DNA of 64,000 nt from Candidatus Chlorohelix allophototropha (GTDB taxonomy: Bacteria; Chloroflexota; Chloroflexia; Chloroheliales; Chloroheliaceae). The stretch lies in NCBI RefSeq assembly GCF_030389965.1, contig NZ_CP128399.1, positions 868,001 through 932,000 of the forward strand, given 5' to 3'. The notes under the pieces were generated by a model. The model was not told the DNA's origin, ran no database searches, and worked only from the letters and a program-made list of their open reading frames with translations. Both the position numbers and the translations under genes were made by a program. Each line of letters starts with the position of its first letter. The stretch's first letter is position 1. Shown here one piece after another: positions 15,709 through 24,872 of the stretch.

Positions 15709-17445
15709 GTGAAAATTAGGGGGAAATCGAAGAAACTCTCAGCAATTTTAGCCCAGAATAGATTGTTATATTCTTCCACTGCCCGTTTACGCTGGCAAGG
15801 GCTTTTGTTTAGCTTTCTTTCGGTGGCAGTCGCTACGCTCATTCTATTTCTTTTGAATGAAGCTCCCTATAATGTGAACATGGTTTTCATGTTCCTAACC
15901 CTCGTTTCGACTGTTTGGTTTGGATTAATGACCGGCTTCCTGACTGCGGTTCTCTCGTTTTTTTGCTTTGATTTCTTTTTTATCCCTCCTTTTTTTACTC
16001 TCGTTATTGACGCTTTGCAGGGCTGGACGGCGGTATTGCTTTTTTTTGGGACGGCTCTTTTCGCCAATCAAGTAGCCGGGCGTGCCAGAATTAGCAGTTT
16101 TCAGGCACAGCACCGTGCTATGGAAGCAACTGCTCTTTATGAACTCGGAACGGAAGTTTTGACTCGGATAGATCAACGAGAAATGCTGCTGGTAGTTTTG
16201 AGGAAAGTCAGCGAAGTGTTAGGCGCGCAACACTGCACGCTCTATCTACTAGATGAGGGGGTGGAAGGTAAATTACTGGAAAGCGCTATGATTGAGTTGC
16301 CCTCTTACCGCAATAGACCTCACCGCCACCCAGACCCGGCAATCGCCCAGACGGTTTTCCAACAGAACCGCGCGGTTTATTACCCGGCTCAGCACAATTT
16401 TCAACCGGATAGTTCCGGTCAAACTGCTAACAACTTAGTGGGCGAAACCGCTCCGGTAGCCTATTTGCCGCTCACCTATGGTTCTCAGGTAATGGGAGTA
16501 ATGCTGACGGTAGGGCGAGATAGGGCGGATTATCCTAACTTTAGCATCGAAGAAAAGCGGTTGATTCAGGTATTTGCCAACCATGTAGCGCTAGCAGTAG
16601 AACATGCTCGTCTGATTCGCGAGTCGGCGCAAGTCGCTACCTTGCGCGACTCAGACCAGCTTAAATCTTCATTGCTGGCTTCAGTTTCTCACGAACTACG
16701 CACCCCCCTCACCTCAATTAAAACTGCCACCGCCAATCTTGGACTGTATGACGAGCCTCAACTAGGGACAGATTATCGGGAAACCTTGAATATTATTGAA
16801 CAGGAAACCGAGCGGCTAGAGCGACTGGTGAATAATCTGCTTGACCTTTCTAAGATTGAAGCGCATGCTCTTAAACCAGATTTTGGCTGGTATTACCTAC
16901 CTGAAATTGTCCAAAAGGTGTTGGAACGGCTGAACAAAAGCCCTCTACTAAAGAGTCATCCGGTCACTACCACTTTTGCGTCTGATTTACCCCTAGCGCA
17001 TGTAGATTACTTGCAGATTGATCAGGCGCTTACTAACCTGATTGAGAACGCTGCTAAATACTCCGCTCCCAATCGCCCAATTACCATCGCAGTAGAGTTA
17101 CAAACTTGTGCTGAGGTTAAACTACCGAGTGGGCAGACTCTTGATTCGGGCATTTCCAGTACGCAAGTATTACTGGTGAAAGTGTTGGATGAAGGAAGAG
17201 GGATACCACCGGGGGAACTCGAAAGGATTTTTGACAAGTTTTACCGGGTGCGTACCAACCAAAACGGTTTGGTTATGGATGTGCCGGGCACTGGAATCGG
17301 TTTGGCTATTACCAGAGGGATTATTGAAGCGCACGGTGGTAGAGTATGGGCGCAGAATCGTCTATTTGGTGGGTCAATTTTTAGTTTTGCTTTGCCGGTT
17401 GAACCCATCGCCGAAGATTTTGAGGAAGAACAGGATTATGGCTAA
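15709..17445 (+). CDS. KdpD-type histidine kinase lacking the N-terminal KdpD/Usp domains
   Basis: 578 residues from a GTG with AAGGTGA upstream. A DUF4118 four-helix membrane module (about 35-120) is followed by a GAF domain (about 150-305) and then the kinase core: phospho-acceptor H328 in SVSHELRTPLTSIK, N box NLIENAAKYS, DEGRGIPPGELERIFDKFYRV and GTGIGLAITRGIIEAHGG. This corresponds to the C-terminal two-thirds of KdpD. The missing nucleotide-binding sensor and Usp part is encoded separately at 23419-24648. The stop overlaps the kdpE start by 8 bp, so the two are translated together. It likely phosphorylates KdpE in response to low potassium or turgor. Confidence 0.88.
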   Translation: MKIRGKSKKLSAILAQNRLLYSSTARLRWQGLLFSFLSVAVATLILFLLNEAPYNVNMVFMFLTLVSTVWFGLMTGFLTAVLSFFCFDFFFIPPFFTLVIDALQGWTAVLLFFGTALFANQVAGRARISSFQAQHRAMEATALYELGTEVLTRIDQREMLLVVLRKVSEVLGAQHCTLYLLDEGVEGKLLESAMIELPSYRNRPHRHPDPAIAQTVFQQNRAVYYPAQHNFQPDSSGQTANNLVGETAPVAYLPLTYGSQVMGVMLTVGRDRADYPNFSIEEKRLIQVFANHVALAVEHARLIRESAQVATLRDSDQLKSSLLASVSHELRTPLTSIKTATANLGLYDEPQLGTDYRETLNIIEQETERLERLVNNLLDLSKIEAHALKPDFGWYYLPEIVQKVLERLNKSPLLKSHPVTTTFASDLPLAHVDYLQIDQALTNLIENAAKYSAPNRPITIAVELQTCAEVKLPSGQTLDSGISSTQVLLVKVLDEGRGIPPGELERIFDKFYRVRTNQNGLVMDVPGTGIGLAITRGIIEAHGGRVWAQNRLFGGSIFSFALPVEPIAEDFEEEQDYG

Positions 17446-18184
17446 AAACCAATTTGATAGCATTTATAAACCGAAAATTCTTGTGGTTGATGATGAACCC
17501 GCCATCACTATCGGTCTAAAGCGACAACTTAGCAGTCAAGGCTATGAGGTCAGAACTGCCAGTGGTGGGGTACAAGCGTTAGAAGAGATTGAGCAGAATT
17601 CACCCGATTTGGTGATTCTAGATTTAATGATGCCCGACCTTGACGGCTTGCAAGTAACACGCGAAGTGCGCCGTCGCATCCTTAGCAATGTGCCGATAAT
17701 TGTGCTTTCAGCACGAGGTGAATCTCGGCAGAAGGTTGAGGCTTTGGATTTGGGCGCAGACGATTATCTCACCAAACCCTTTGGGTTGGATGAATTGCTG
17801 GCGCGGGTGCGGGTAGCTTTGCGCCATCGCCAGCAAATTAGCAATCCAATGGTTTCAGCCTCACCCACAATTATCAGCGATGATTACCTTACCATCGATC
17901 TAGAAAAACATCTTGTGTATAAAGAAGGTCAGGAAATCAAGCTTACTCCTAAGCAATATGAAACCCTGAAATTTCTGGCTTTGAATCCTGACAAGCTGAT
18001 TACTCACCAAATGTTGCTGCATCATGTATGGGGTCCTGAATACGGCAAGGAAACCCAATACCTCCACGTTTTAATCGGTCAATTGCGCCAGAAACTTGAA
18101 CCAGACCCCGCTTCTCCGCGTTACATTCTGACCGAACCGGGCTTGGGTTATCGCTTTCGCCTTCTCGCTAGAAACGACAGCTAA
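17438..18184 (+). CDS. kdpE: KdpE-like response regulator, OmpR family
   Basis: 248 residues. The receiver domain has the acidic pair in ILVVDDEP, phospho-acceptor D62 in LVILDLMMPDLDG, and K in DYLTKPFGLDELLARV. The winged-helix DNA-binding domain has KEGQEIKLTPKQYETLKFLALNP and the ending RYILTEPGLGYRF. The frame is open much further upstream, but the ATG at 17438 (MAKNQFDSIYKPKILVV) matches family length and overlaps the kinase stop by 8 bp. It should activate the kdpFABC genes that start 330 bp downstream. A KdpE operator in 18185-18350 is expected but I could not define it. Confidence 0.93.
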   Translation: MAKNQFDSIYKPKILVVDDEPAITIGLKRQLSSQGYEVRTASGGVQALEEIEQNSPDLVILDLMMPDLDGLQVTREVRRRILSNVPIIVLSARGESRQKVEALDLGADDYLTKPFGLDELLARVRVALRHRQQISNPMVSASPTIISDDYLTIDLEKHLVYKEGQEIKLTPKQYETLKFLALNPDKLITHQMLLHHVWGPEYGKETQYLHVLIGQLRQKLEPDPASPRYILTEPGLGYRFRLLARNDS

Positions 18185-18350
18185 TATTTTTTAGAAAAAT
18201 TTTAGTCCTGCACTGCCTCTTTTTAGTAATTCTTTAGAACTAATTGATAACCTGAGAATAGGATAGTCTGCATATAGCTCTGCACGAAGTGGCACAGAGT
18301 TATTGAAGGCTGAATTTATTAGCTTTGCCCTTCTTTAGGAGAATGAATCC

Positions 18351-18497
18351 ATGTTAGACCTTTTATTTGTAGCAGTAGGGGTTTTGTTTTTCGTGGTAGC
18401 AATCCTCTATGTTTTTGGCTGTGATTGGTTAGTCAAGGAAGAAAAAACTAATTTGGGTGGTTATGTAAAAACTACTCTTGACAAGGCTGAGAATTAA
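18351..18497 (+). CDS. Small membrane protein ahead of kdpF, 48 residues
   Basis: 48 residues: one hydrophobic helix (MLDLLFVAVGVLFFVVAILY) then a short cytoplasmic tail with CDWLVKEEKTN. An AGGAG ribosome site precedes the ATG. It lies in the kdp operon, 18 bp before kdpF. Small one-helix proteins of this shape also occur before kdpF in other phyla, so it may be an accessory subunit of the pump. That is inference from position and size. Confidence 0.7.
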   Translation: MLDLLFVAVGVLFFVVAILYVFGCDWLVKEEKTNLGGYVKTTLDKAEN

Positions 18498-18515
18498 CGC
18501 TAATCGGAGGAAATT

Positions 18516-18605
18516 ATGCCAATTGATATGCTTCTAGGCTTGATTGCGGGAATCTTGCTGCTGATTTACCTGACTTTTGCGCTGCTACAGGCAGAAAAAT
18601 TTTAG
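18516..18605 (+). CDS. kdpF: K+-transporting ATPase subunit KdpF
   Basis: 29 residues, a single helix (LLGLIAGILLLIYLTFALLQAEKF split as LLGLIAGILLL and YLTFALLQAEKF), matching KdpF in size and in the ending of Leu-x-x-Ala/Pro-Glu-Lys-Phe type. A perfect CGGAGG ribosome site lies upstream. KdpF stabilises the KdpABC complex. It is followed 15 bp later by kdpA. Confidence 0.9.
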   Translation: MPIDMLLGLIAGILLLIYLTFALLQAEKF

Positions 18606-18620
18606 CGAGGGATTAAGCCA

Positions 18621-20414
18621 ATGACCGCGAATGGGTTGCTCCAAATTGCCCTTTACTTCTTGGTAATTCTATTGATTACCAAGCCGTTGGGGATTTATAT
18701 GTTTCGGGTCTTTAGCGGGGAACGCACTTTCATGCACCGTGTTATAAGACCGCTTGAGGCGGGTATCTATAAAATAGCCCGCATTGACGAGAAAAAGGAG
18801 ATGAACTGGATAGTTTATGCGATCGCTATGCTCTTGTTCAGTCTCGTTACTATGCTATTGACCTATCTGGTTTTGCGCCTTCAGGATGTTTTACCGCTCA
18901 ATCAGACAATTGATGCCAGTGGCACAAAAGTTGGAAAAATGCCCGAAGCGTTGGCATTTAACACCGCTGCCAGCTTTACTACCAACACCAACTGGCAAAA
19001 TTATGTGCCGGAGGCAGGTTCATATGCAGCTTCAGGGGCAGCCAGCGCGGGAAGTGGCGTTACCTATTTTACTCAGCTAACCCAATTGGCTTTCCACAAC
19101 TTTGTATCAGCAGCGGTCGGTATCAGTATTGCGGTGGCGCTCATCCGAGGTTTGGTACGGAGGCAAGCCCGCGAATTGGGCAACTTCTGGGTGGACGTAG
19201 TTCGCGCAGTCCTGTATATATTGTTGCCCTTGTGTATATTAATTGCGCTCTTCTATGTGTGGCAGGGTGTGCCGATGAATTTTAACGATTATACCGTTGC
19301 TACCACAGTGGAAGGGCAACAACAAATAATCGCGCAAGGTCCGGTAGCAAGCCAAGAAGCCATCAAAATGCTTGGCACTAACGGTGGCGGTTTTTTTAAC
19401 GCCAACTCCGCCCATCCTTTTGAGAACCCTACCCCCTTTACCAATTTCATCCAAATGCTTTCGATATTTGCCATCGGGATGGGCTTACTCTACGCCTTTG
19501 GACGTTGGGCAGGTAACACCAAACAAGGTTGGGTGCTGGTGGGAGCTTCCATGTTTTTGTTTGGTCTAGGCTTGTTTGTGTGTTATGTGAGCGAAGCGCA
19601 AGGCAATCCGATTGTGGCAACACAAGGCGTAAACCAATCTGTAGCCGATACTAACCCCGGCGGGAATATGGAAGGCAAGGAAATACGCTTTGGTATTGTA
19701 GACTCGGCGTTATTTACCACCATTACTACCGATGCCAGTTGCGGAGCAGTTAATAGCTTCCTCGATAGCTATACTCCGCTTGGTGGGCTTGTACCCCTGA
19801 CAAATATTGCCTTGGGTGAAATAGTAGTAGGCGGTGTAGGCGCAGGTTTCTACGGGAAGATTGTCTTTGTAATACTGGCGGTCTTTATCGCCGGACTGAT
19901 GGTAGGGCGTACTCCCGAATATCTTGGCAAGAAAATAGAAGCCCGTGAGATGAAAATGGTAATGCTGGTGGTGCTGATTTTACCCCTAAGTATTCTGGGC
20001 TTCAGTATGGTAGCTTCGATTAATAACGTGGCGCAAAACAGCATTGCTAATCCCGGGCCGCATGGTCTGACCGAAATGCTTTACCTGTTTACCAGTTCTA
20101 CTGGGAATAACGGCAGCGCCTTCGCGGGAATAACAGGAAATACCGATTTTTACAATATTACCGGCTCTGCCGCCATGTTAATCGGTCGCTTCCTAATGAT
20201 AGTACCAATCCTAGCTCTGGCAGGGGCGATGGCACGTAAGAGAACTGTTCCTGCTAGCGTGGGTACCTTCCCCACTACCGGACCATTATTCGCCGGATTG
20301 CTGATAGGTGTAATCCTGATTGTAGGGGCGTTAACCTATTTTCCGGCTTACTCGCTTGGACCGTTGGTTGAACAGTTCTTTATGAATGCCGGAAAAGTGT
20401 TCCAGCTTAGCTAG
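18621..20414 (+). CDS. kdpA: K+-transporting ATPase subunit A (K+ channel-like)
   Basis: 597 residues with about ten membrane helices. KdpA forms the selectivity filter of the high-affinity potassium pump. Conserved blocks include FNTAASFTTNTNWQNY, FVSAAVGISIAVALIRG, GTNGGGFFNANSAHPFENPT, TTDASCGAVNSF, GGVGAGFYGK and SSTGNNGSAFAG, which include the four filter glycine motifs. It sits between kdpF and kdpB in the standard order and is complete. Confidence 0.97.
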   Translation: MTANGLLQIALYFLVILLITKPLGIYMFRVFSGERTFMHRVIRPLEAGIYKIARIDEKKEMNWIVYAIAMLLFSLVTMLLTYLVLRLQDVLPLNQTIDASGTKVGKMPEALAFNTAASFTTNTNWQNYVPEAGSYAASGAASAGSGVTYFTQLTQLAFHNFVSAAVGISIAVALIRGLVRRQARELGNFWVDVVRAVLYILLPLCILIALFYVWQGVPMNFNDYTVATTVEGQQQIIAQGPVASQEAIKMLGTNGGGFFNANSAHPFENPTPFTNFIQMLSIFAIGMGLLYAFGRWAGNTKQGWVLVGASMFLFGLGLFVCYVSEAQGNPIVATQGVNQSVADTNPGGNMEGKEIRFGIVDSALFTTITTDASCGAVNSFLDSYTPLGGLVPLTNIALGEIVVGGVGAGFYGKIVFVILAVFIAGLMVGRTPEYLGKKIEAREMKMVMLVVLILPLSILGFSMVASINNVAQNSIANPGPHGLTEMLYLFTSSTGNNGSAFAGITGNTDFYNITGSAAMLIGRFLMIVPILALAGAMARKRTVPASVGTFPTTGPLFAGLLIGVILIVGALTYFPAYSLGPLVEQFFMNAGKVFQLS

Positions 20415-20432
20415 GGTTTCAGGAGATTTCAA

Positions 20433-22631
20433 ATGAGTGAGTATAATTTAAATATAAGTACTGGTAGTCTTGAACCTGCATCCCCGGCGTCACAAGTGCC
20501 TGCCACTCTACCGAATATTCCGGGAAAGCCGCATCGTCCGCGCCGTTCCAGTAGCCTGCTTGACCCTAAGATAATTCGGCAGGCGCTTCTTCCCGCTTTT
20601 ACCAAACTCGATCCGAGGGTTCAATTTCGTAACCCGGTGATGTTAGTGGTAGAGGTAGGCAGCCTTATCACCACGATTGCGTTTATCGCCAGTTTCTTCG
20701 ATGGGGCAAGCCAGAAAGACCAATTTTTCGTGGGCTTTACCAGTCTATGGCTTTGGTTCACCGTTATATTTGCTAACTTCGCCGAGGCAATGGCAGAAGG
20801 GCGAGGTAAAGCCCAAGCCGATACGCTGCGCCGAACTAAAACCGAAACTTCCGCGAAATTGATCACCACCGACAAGCCGGGTACGTCTGAGGTTGTTACC
20901 GCTCAGGTGGCTGCTCCTCAGTTAAAAAAGGGGGATGTGGTGCTGGTGGTAGCGGGAGAAGTAATACCGGGAGATGGTGAGGTAATCGAGGGCATCGCCA
21001 GCGTGGATGAGAGTGCCATCACGGGTGAGAGTGCGCCAGTAATACGCGAAAGCGGCGGTGATCGTTCGGCGGTTACAGGCGGTACCAAAGTGCTATCGGA
21101 TTGGGTCAAGGTTAGAATCACTTCTAATCCCGGCGAAAGCTTTCTTGATCGTATGATTAGCCTCGTTGAAGGGGCTAACCGTCAGAAAACCCCTAACGAA
21201 ATCGCCTTAAACATTCTCATTGCGGGTTTGACCATCGTTTTTATGCTGGTGATTATCAGCCTGCAACCCTTCGCCATTTATAGCGGTGCGCCACAGTCCC
21301 TTACCATTTTGGTAGCGTTGCTGGTTTGCCTGATTCCCACAACCATCGGCGGTTTGTTGTCGGCTATCGGGATTGCCGGAATGGACAGGCTGGTGCAGCG
21401 CAACGTACTGGCGATGAGCGGGCGGGCGGTTGAAGCAGCCGGGGATGTGGATGTGCTATTGCTGGATAAAACCGGCACTATCACGTTGGGCAATCGGCAA
21501 GCTTCCGAATTTATTCCACTCGCAGGAATCCGCATAGAAGATATGGCAGATGCGGCTCAACTTAGCTCATTAGCCGATGAAACCCCCGAAGGTCGCTCTA
21601 TTGTAGTGCTGGCGAAAGAGAAATACGGGCTACGTGGGCGGGAAGTATCGCAGCATAACGCCGAATTTATCCCCTTTACTGCTCAAACTCGCATGAGCGG
21701 AGTAAACCTAGAAGGGGTAGAAATTCGCAAGGGCGCTGCGGATGCGGTGGTGCGCTATGTACGTAGCAAAGATGGTACTGTCCCGCCTGAATTGGAAGAT
21801 ATCGTCAGCCGTATCGCCAAAAGTGGCGGTACTCCTCTCGCGGTAGCGCGGAATGGTCAAATGTTAGGTGTAATCCACCTTAAAGACGTAGTTAAGGGTG
21901 GTATGCGAGAGCGTTTTGACGAATTGCGCCGAATGGGTATCCGTACCGTTATGATTACCGGAGACAACCCCCTAACTGCCGCTGCCATTGCTGAAGAAGC
22001 AGGAGTGGATGATTTTCTGGCGGAAGCCACCCCCGAAACCAAAATGAAGCTGATAAAGCAACAACAGGCTGGCGGAAAATTGGTAGCCATGACCGGAGAC
22101 GGTACTAATGATGCCCCCGCATTGGCTCAATCCGATGTGGGCGTAGCAATGAATAGCGGCACACAAGCGGCTAAAGAAGCTGGCAATATGGTTGACCTAG
22201 ACTCTAACCCCACCAAGTTGATTGAGATTGTGGAAGTGGGCAAGCAATTGCTGATGACTCGTGGCGCGTTGACCACATTCTCGATTTCCAACGATGTAGC
22301 TAAATATTTCGCCATCATCCCGGCGATGTTTGCCATTGGCTCGACTGTACCCAATCCTAAAACCGCACAGGATTACCTGAATTATCTGAGTCCACTAAAC
22401 ATTATGGGCCTTACCTCGCCCTATACCGCTATCCTGAGCGCGGTGATTTTCAACGCCCTGATTATAGTGGCGCTAATACCGCTTGCGCTTAAAGGCATTA
22501 AATACGTACCGTTGGGTGCAGCCAGTATTTTGCGCCGAAATTTACTTGTCTATGGCTTGGGCGGCATCATTGCGCCTTTTATAGGTATAAAGCTGATTGA
22601 CATAATATTAACGCTGGTGGGTATCAGGTAA
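20433..22631 (+). CDS. kdpB: K+-transporting ATPase ATP-binding subunit B
   Basis: 732 residues, slightly longer than usual because of a Pro/Ser-rich N-terminal tail of about 45 residues before the first helix. P-type ATPase motifs are intact: TGES in [12 protein letters not shown], phosphorylated Asp in [39 protein letters not shown], and [22 protein letters not shown]. It hydrolyses ATP to drive potassium uptake with KdpA, KdpC and KdpF. It lies 18 bp after kdpA. Confidence 0.97.
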   Translation: MSEYNLNISTGSLEPASPASQVPATLPNIPGKPHRPRRSSSLLDPKIIRQALLPAFTKLDPRVQFRNPVMLVVEVGSLITTIAFIASFFDGASQKDQFFVGFTSLWLWFTVIFANFAEAMAEGRGKAQADTLRRTKTETSAKLITTDKPGTSEVVTAQVAAPQLKKGDVVLVVAGEVIPGDGEVIEGIASVDESAITGESAPVIRESGGDRSAVTGGTKVLSDWVKVRITSNPGESFLDRMISLVEGANRQKTPNEIALNILIAGLTIVFMLVIISLQPFAIYSGAPQSLTILVALLVCLIPTTIGGLLSAIGIAGMDRLVQRNVLAMSGRAVEAAGDVDVLLLDKTGTITLGNRQASEFIPLAGIRIEDMADAAQLSSLADETPEGRSIVVLAKEKYGLRGREVSQHNAEFIPFTAQTRMSGVNLEGVEIRKGAADAVVRYVRSKDGTVPPELEDIVSRIAKSGGTPLAVARNGQMLGVIHLKDVVKGGMRERFDELRRMGIRTVMITGDNPLTAAAIAEEAGVDDFLAEATPETKMKLIKQQQAGGKLVAMTGDGTNDAPALAQSDVGVAMNSGTQAAKEAGNMVDLDSNPTKLIEIVEVGKQLLMTRGALTTFSISNDVAKYFAIIPAMFAIGSTVPNPKTAQDYLNYLSPLNIMGLTSPYTAILSAVIFNALIIVALIPLALKGIKYVPLGAASILRRNLLVYGLGGIIAPFIGIKLIDIILTLVGIR

Positions 22632-22674
22632 GATATATAAGCTTGCCCGAAGGTGGCATTATGGAGAATGAGAA

Positions 22675-23409
22675 ATGTTGAAAACGATTGGACGAGAAAC
22701 TTGGAACTCGATTAAAATTACACTGGTGTTGCTGGTACTTTGTGTAATATTGTATCCTTTGGTGGTATGGGGCGTAGGTCAACTGGTTTTCAATAAACAG
22801 GCTAACGGCAGTTTGATAAAAGACCAGCAAGGAAACGTGATCGGTTCAGAGCTAATCGGTCAGCAGTTCACCCGCCCCGAATATTTTCATGGTCGACCTA
22901 GCGTAGTAGGTTATAATGCTGCCGGTTCGGGCGCATCCAATCTCGGACCTACTAACCCACAGCTAATTGAGGGTAACGGCAGCGAGGTAACGGTTGTGCC
23001 GGGGGCAACCCCTCCTCCCGGTGGCACGCCCGTTGCCGGAAAGGATAACACCTACTACGTTCCGGGTAGTTATCTAGGAATTAAAAATTATGCCGAACAA
23101 TTCCGGCTGGAAAACGGTTTGGCTGCCGATGCCAAATTACCTGCCGATATCGTAACTGCCAGCGGTAGCGGCTTAGACCCGCAAATATCGGTGGAAGCGG
23201 CAAATCTTCAGGTAACCCGTATTGTGGCGGCGCGAACTGCGCTCGGTGGTAAAAATGCCGGTATTTCAGTGGCTAAAGTGAAGGAACTGATTACCCAAAA
23301 TACCGATGGGCGCGACTTGGGCGTATTAGGTGAACCGCGTGTAAATGTCCTGAAACTTAACCTAGCGTTAGACGCAGCTTTCGAGAAGCCGCCTGCGCCC
23401 GCTAAATAA
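22675..23409 (+). CDS. kdpC: K+-transporting ATPase subunit C
   Basis: 244 residues, longer than the usual 190-200 because of an insert of about 30-40 residues rich in Gly and Pro (around EVTVVPGATPPPGGTPVAG). The single N-terminal helix (about 17-38, LVLLVLCVILYPLVVWGVGQL), GSELIGQQFTRPEYFHGRPS, DIVTASGSGLDPQISVEAAN and the C-terminal GEPRVNVLKLNLAL are typical. KdpC chaperones assembly and ATP binding. It starts 43 bp after kdpB and ends 9 bp before the KdpD N-terminal gene. Confidence 0.95.
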   Translation: MLKTIGRETWNSIKITLVLLVLCVILYPLVVWGVGQLVFNKQANGSLIKDQQGNVIGSELIGQQFTRPEYFHGRPSVVGYNAAGSGASNLGPTNPQLIEGNGSEVTVVPGATPPPGGTPVAGKDNTYYVPGSYLGIKNYAEQFRLENGLAADAKLPADIVTASGSGLDPQISVEAANLQVTRIVAARTALGGKNAGISVAKVKELITQNTDGRDLGVLGEPRVNVLKLNLALDAAFEKPPAPAK

Positions 23410-23418
23410 ACAATAATT

Positions 23419-24648
23419 ATGAGCGAAAAAGAACCTTTGCCGGATAAACTTAGCAATGACAGACCAAAACCCCGCCAGATATTTTTGTCGGACGTAGAAG
23501 AATCTGTGCCGGAAACAAAGGAAGTTACCGAAGCCACCTTGCTGCCTCCCTATATTAAGCCATGGAAGATGGGAAGTCTGAAAATATTTCTTGGGGCGGC
23601 GGCAGGAGTGGGTAAAACCTATGCTATGCTGGAAGAAGGGCAGGAACTTAGAGCGCAAGGTATCGATGTAACTATCGGCTATGTGGAATTACATGGGCGC
23701 AAGGATACTGAACGTTTGCTGGAAGGCTTTGAGATTATTCCGGTGCGAAAGGTGTCATATCGAGGTACAACGCTGGAAGAAATGGATAGCGAGGCGATAA
23801 TTGCCCGCCAGCCGCAATTAGTATTAATAGATGAATTAGCGCATACTAACGCACCGGGTTCAGAGCATGAAAAACGCTACGAGGATATAGAAGAAATTTT
23901 GTTGAGTGGTATAGATGTTTACTCTACCGTCAACATTCAACACCTTGAGAGCTTGAACGACCGGGTGTTTGAGCTAACCGGCACTCGTGTACGCGAGACT
24001 TTCCCCGACCGCATTCTAGACCTTGCGAAAGAGGTGCGGTTGATCGACCTGCCACCAGAAGATTTACGTGATCGGATAAAGCAAGGTAAAGTTTACCGCC
24101 CTGAGAAAATCCAACAGGCGCTAGAGCACTTTTTCAAAACCGCGAACCTGACCGTCCTGCGTGAGTTAGCTTTACGCGAAACCGCCGACTCGGTGGAATC
24201 TAGTGCGCCACGAAAAGAATATCGTGAGAAATATGAGGAATCGCCCCCAACCGCTAACGCTTTTGTACTTATATGCGTGGCATTAAAGGAAAAGGATGTG
24301 CGAGTTATTCGGCAAGGCTGGCGTTTTGCTCATCGCCTCAATGCCCCTGCCGAAGTAATCACCGTTTGGTATAGCGATTATCGCTCTGCGGAACAAGAAG
24401 CAACCATCGCCCTTTTGCGGCGTTTAGCCCGTTCCCTCAATCTGCCATTTCAAGAGCTAAGCGGTGATCCGGTAGAGTTAATCGTTGAAAGAGCTAGGGC
24501 AACCCGTGCTACTCTGATTGTTATTGGCGAAAGCTCTCGTAAAACTTGGCGTGAGAGGTTGTTTGGTTCTTTTACCGATAAAGTCCTGAGCAAGCTTGAT
24601 GGTGTGGATATCTACGTTGTAGGCGACCCTGACCGCCGCCTCGGTTGA
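23419..24648 (+). CDS. Stand-alone KdpD sensor domain with Usp domain
   Basis: 409 residues. It equals the N-terminal portion of KdpD: Walker A at 59-67 (GAAAGVGKT), ELHGRKDTE, Walker B VLIDELAHTNAPGSEHEKR, and DVYSTVNIQHLESLND, followed from about residue 270 by a universal stress protein fold (VRVIRQGWRFAHRL, ATLIVIGESSRKTWRERLFGSFTDKVL). There is no membrane part and no kinase core. Those are at 15709-17445, at the other end of the locus. In other bacteria this region inhibits or tunes the kinase according to K+ and cyclic di-AMP. A cyclic di-AMP link would fit the 7TM-HD gene at the window edge, as inference. Confidence 0.9.
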   Translation: MSEKEPLPDKLSNDRPKPRQIFLSDVEESVPETKEVTEATLLPPYIKPWKMGSLKIFLGAAAGVGKTYAMLEEGQELRAQGIDVTIGYVELHGRKDTERLLEGFEIIPVRKVSYRGTTLEEMDSEAIIARQPQLVLIDELAHTNAPGSEHEKRYEDIEEILLSGIDVYSTVNIQHLESLNDRVFELTGTRVRETFPDRILDLAKEVRLIDLPPEDLRDRIKQGKVYRPEKIQQALEHFFKTANLTVLRELALRETADSVESSAPRKEYREKYEESPPTANAFVLICVALKEKDVRVIRQGWRFAHRLNAPAEVITVWYSDYRSAEQEATIALLRRLARSLNLPFQELSGDPVELIVERARATRATLIVIGESSRKTWRERLFGSFTDKVLSKLDGVDIYVVGDPDRRLG

Positions 24649-24759
24649 AAGCTAATAAAAATGGCGACTATGGGCAGGCTAACTGGTTACAAGTACAGTT
24701 GGACAAGGTGAACAGGTTTCGGCATCATTATCAGTCTTATAGGTTTGGAGAAAGCCGAG

Positions 24760-24849
24760 GTGTTAACTGTAGTTATGGCTACTGAGGGATTGTTTGCTAC
24801 TCTTTATAATCCTGATAAAGCTGTGGAGACTGATTCTTTTATGCTGTAA
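24760..24849 (+). CDS. Possible small ORF upstream of bchP
   Basis: A GTG-started ORF of 29 codons (ends PDKAVETDSFML) with a GGAG motif 9 bases before the start, ending 24 bp before bchP. It has no recognisable similarity and may be chance or a leader. The rest of 24649-24872 shows nothing else. Confidence 0.22.
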   Translation: MLTVVMATEGLFATLYNPDKAVETDSFML

Positions 24850-24872
24850 AAAAGATTGGGAGGTTCGGCGCA

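Noticed and set aside
17189-17437. N-terminal extension of the kdpE frame
   Set aside because: It lies wholly inside the histidine kinase gene in another frame. The ATG at 17438 gives a normal OmpR-family protein.
18185-18350. Cyclic di-AMP (ydaO/kdp-type) riboswitch before the kdp structural genes
   Set aside because: The 166-bp gap is AT-rich and lacks recognisable conserved elements of that riboswitch.
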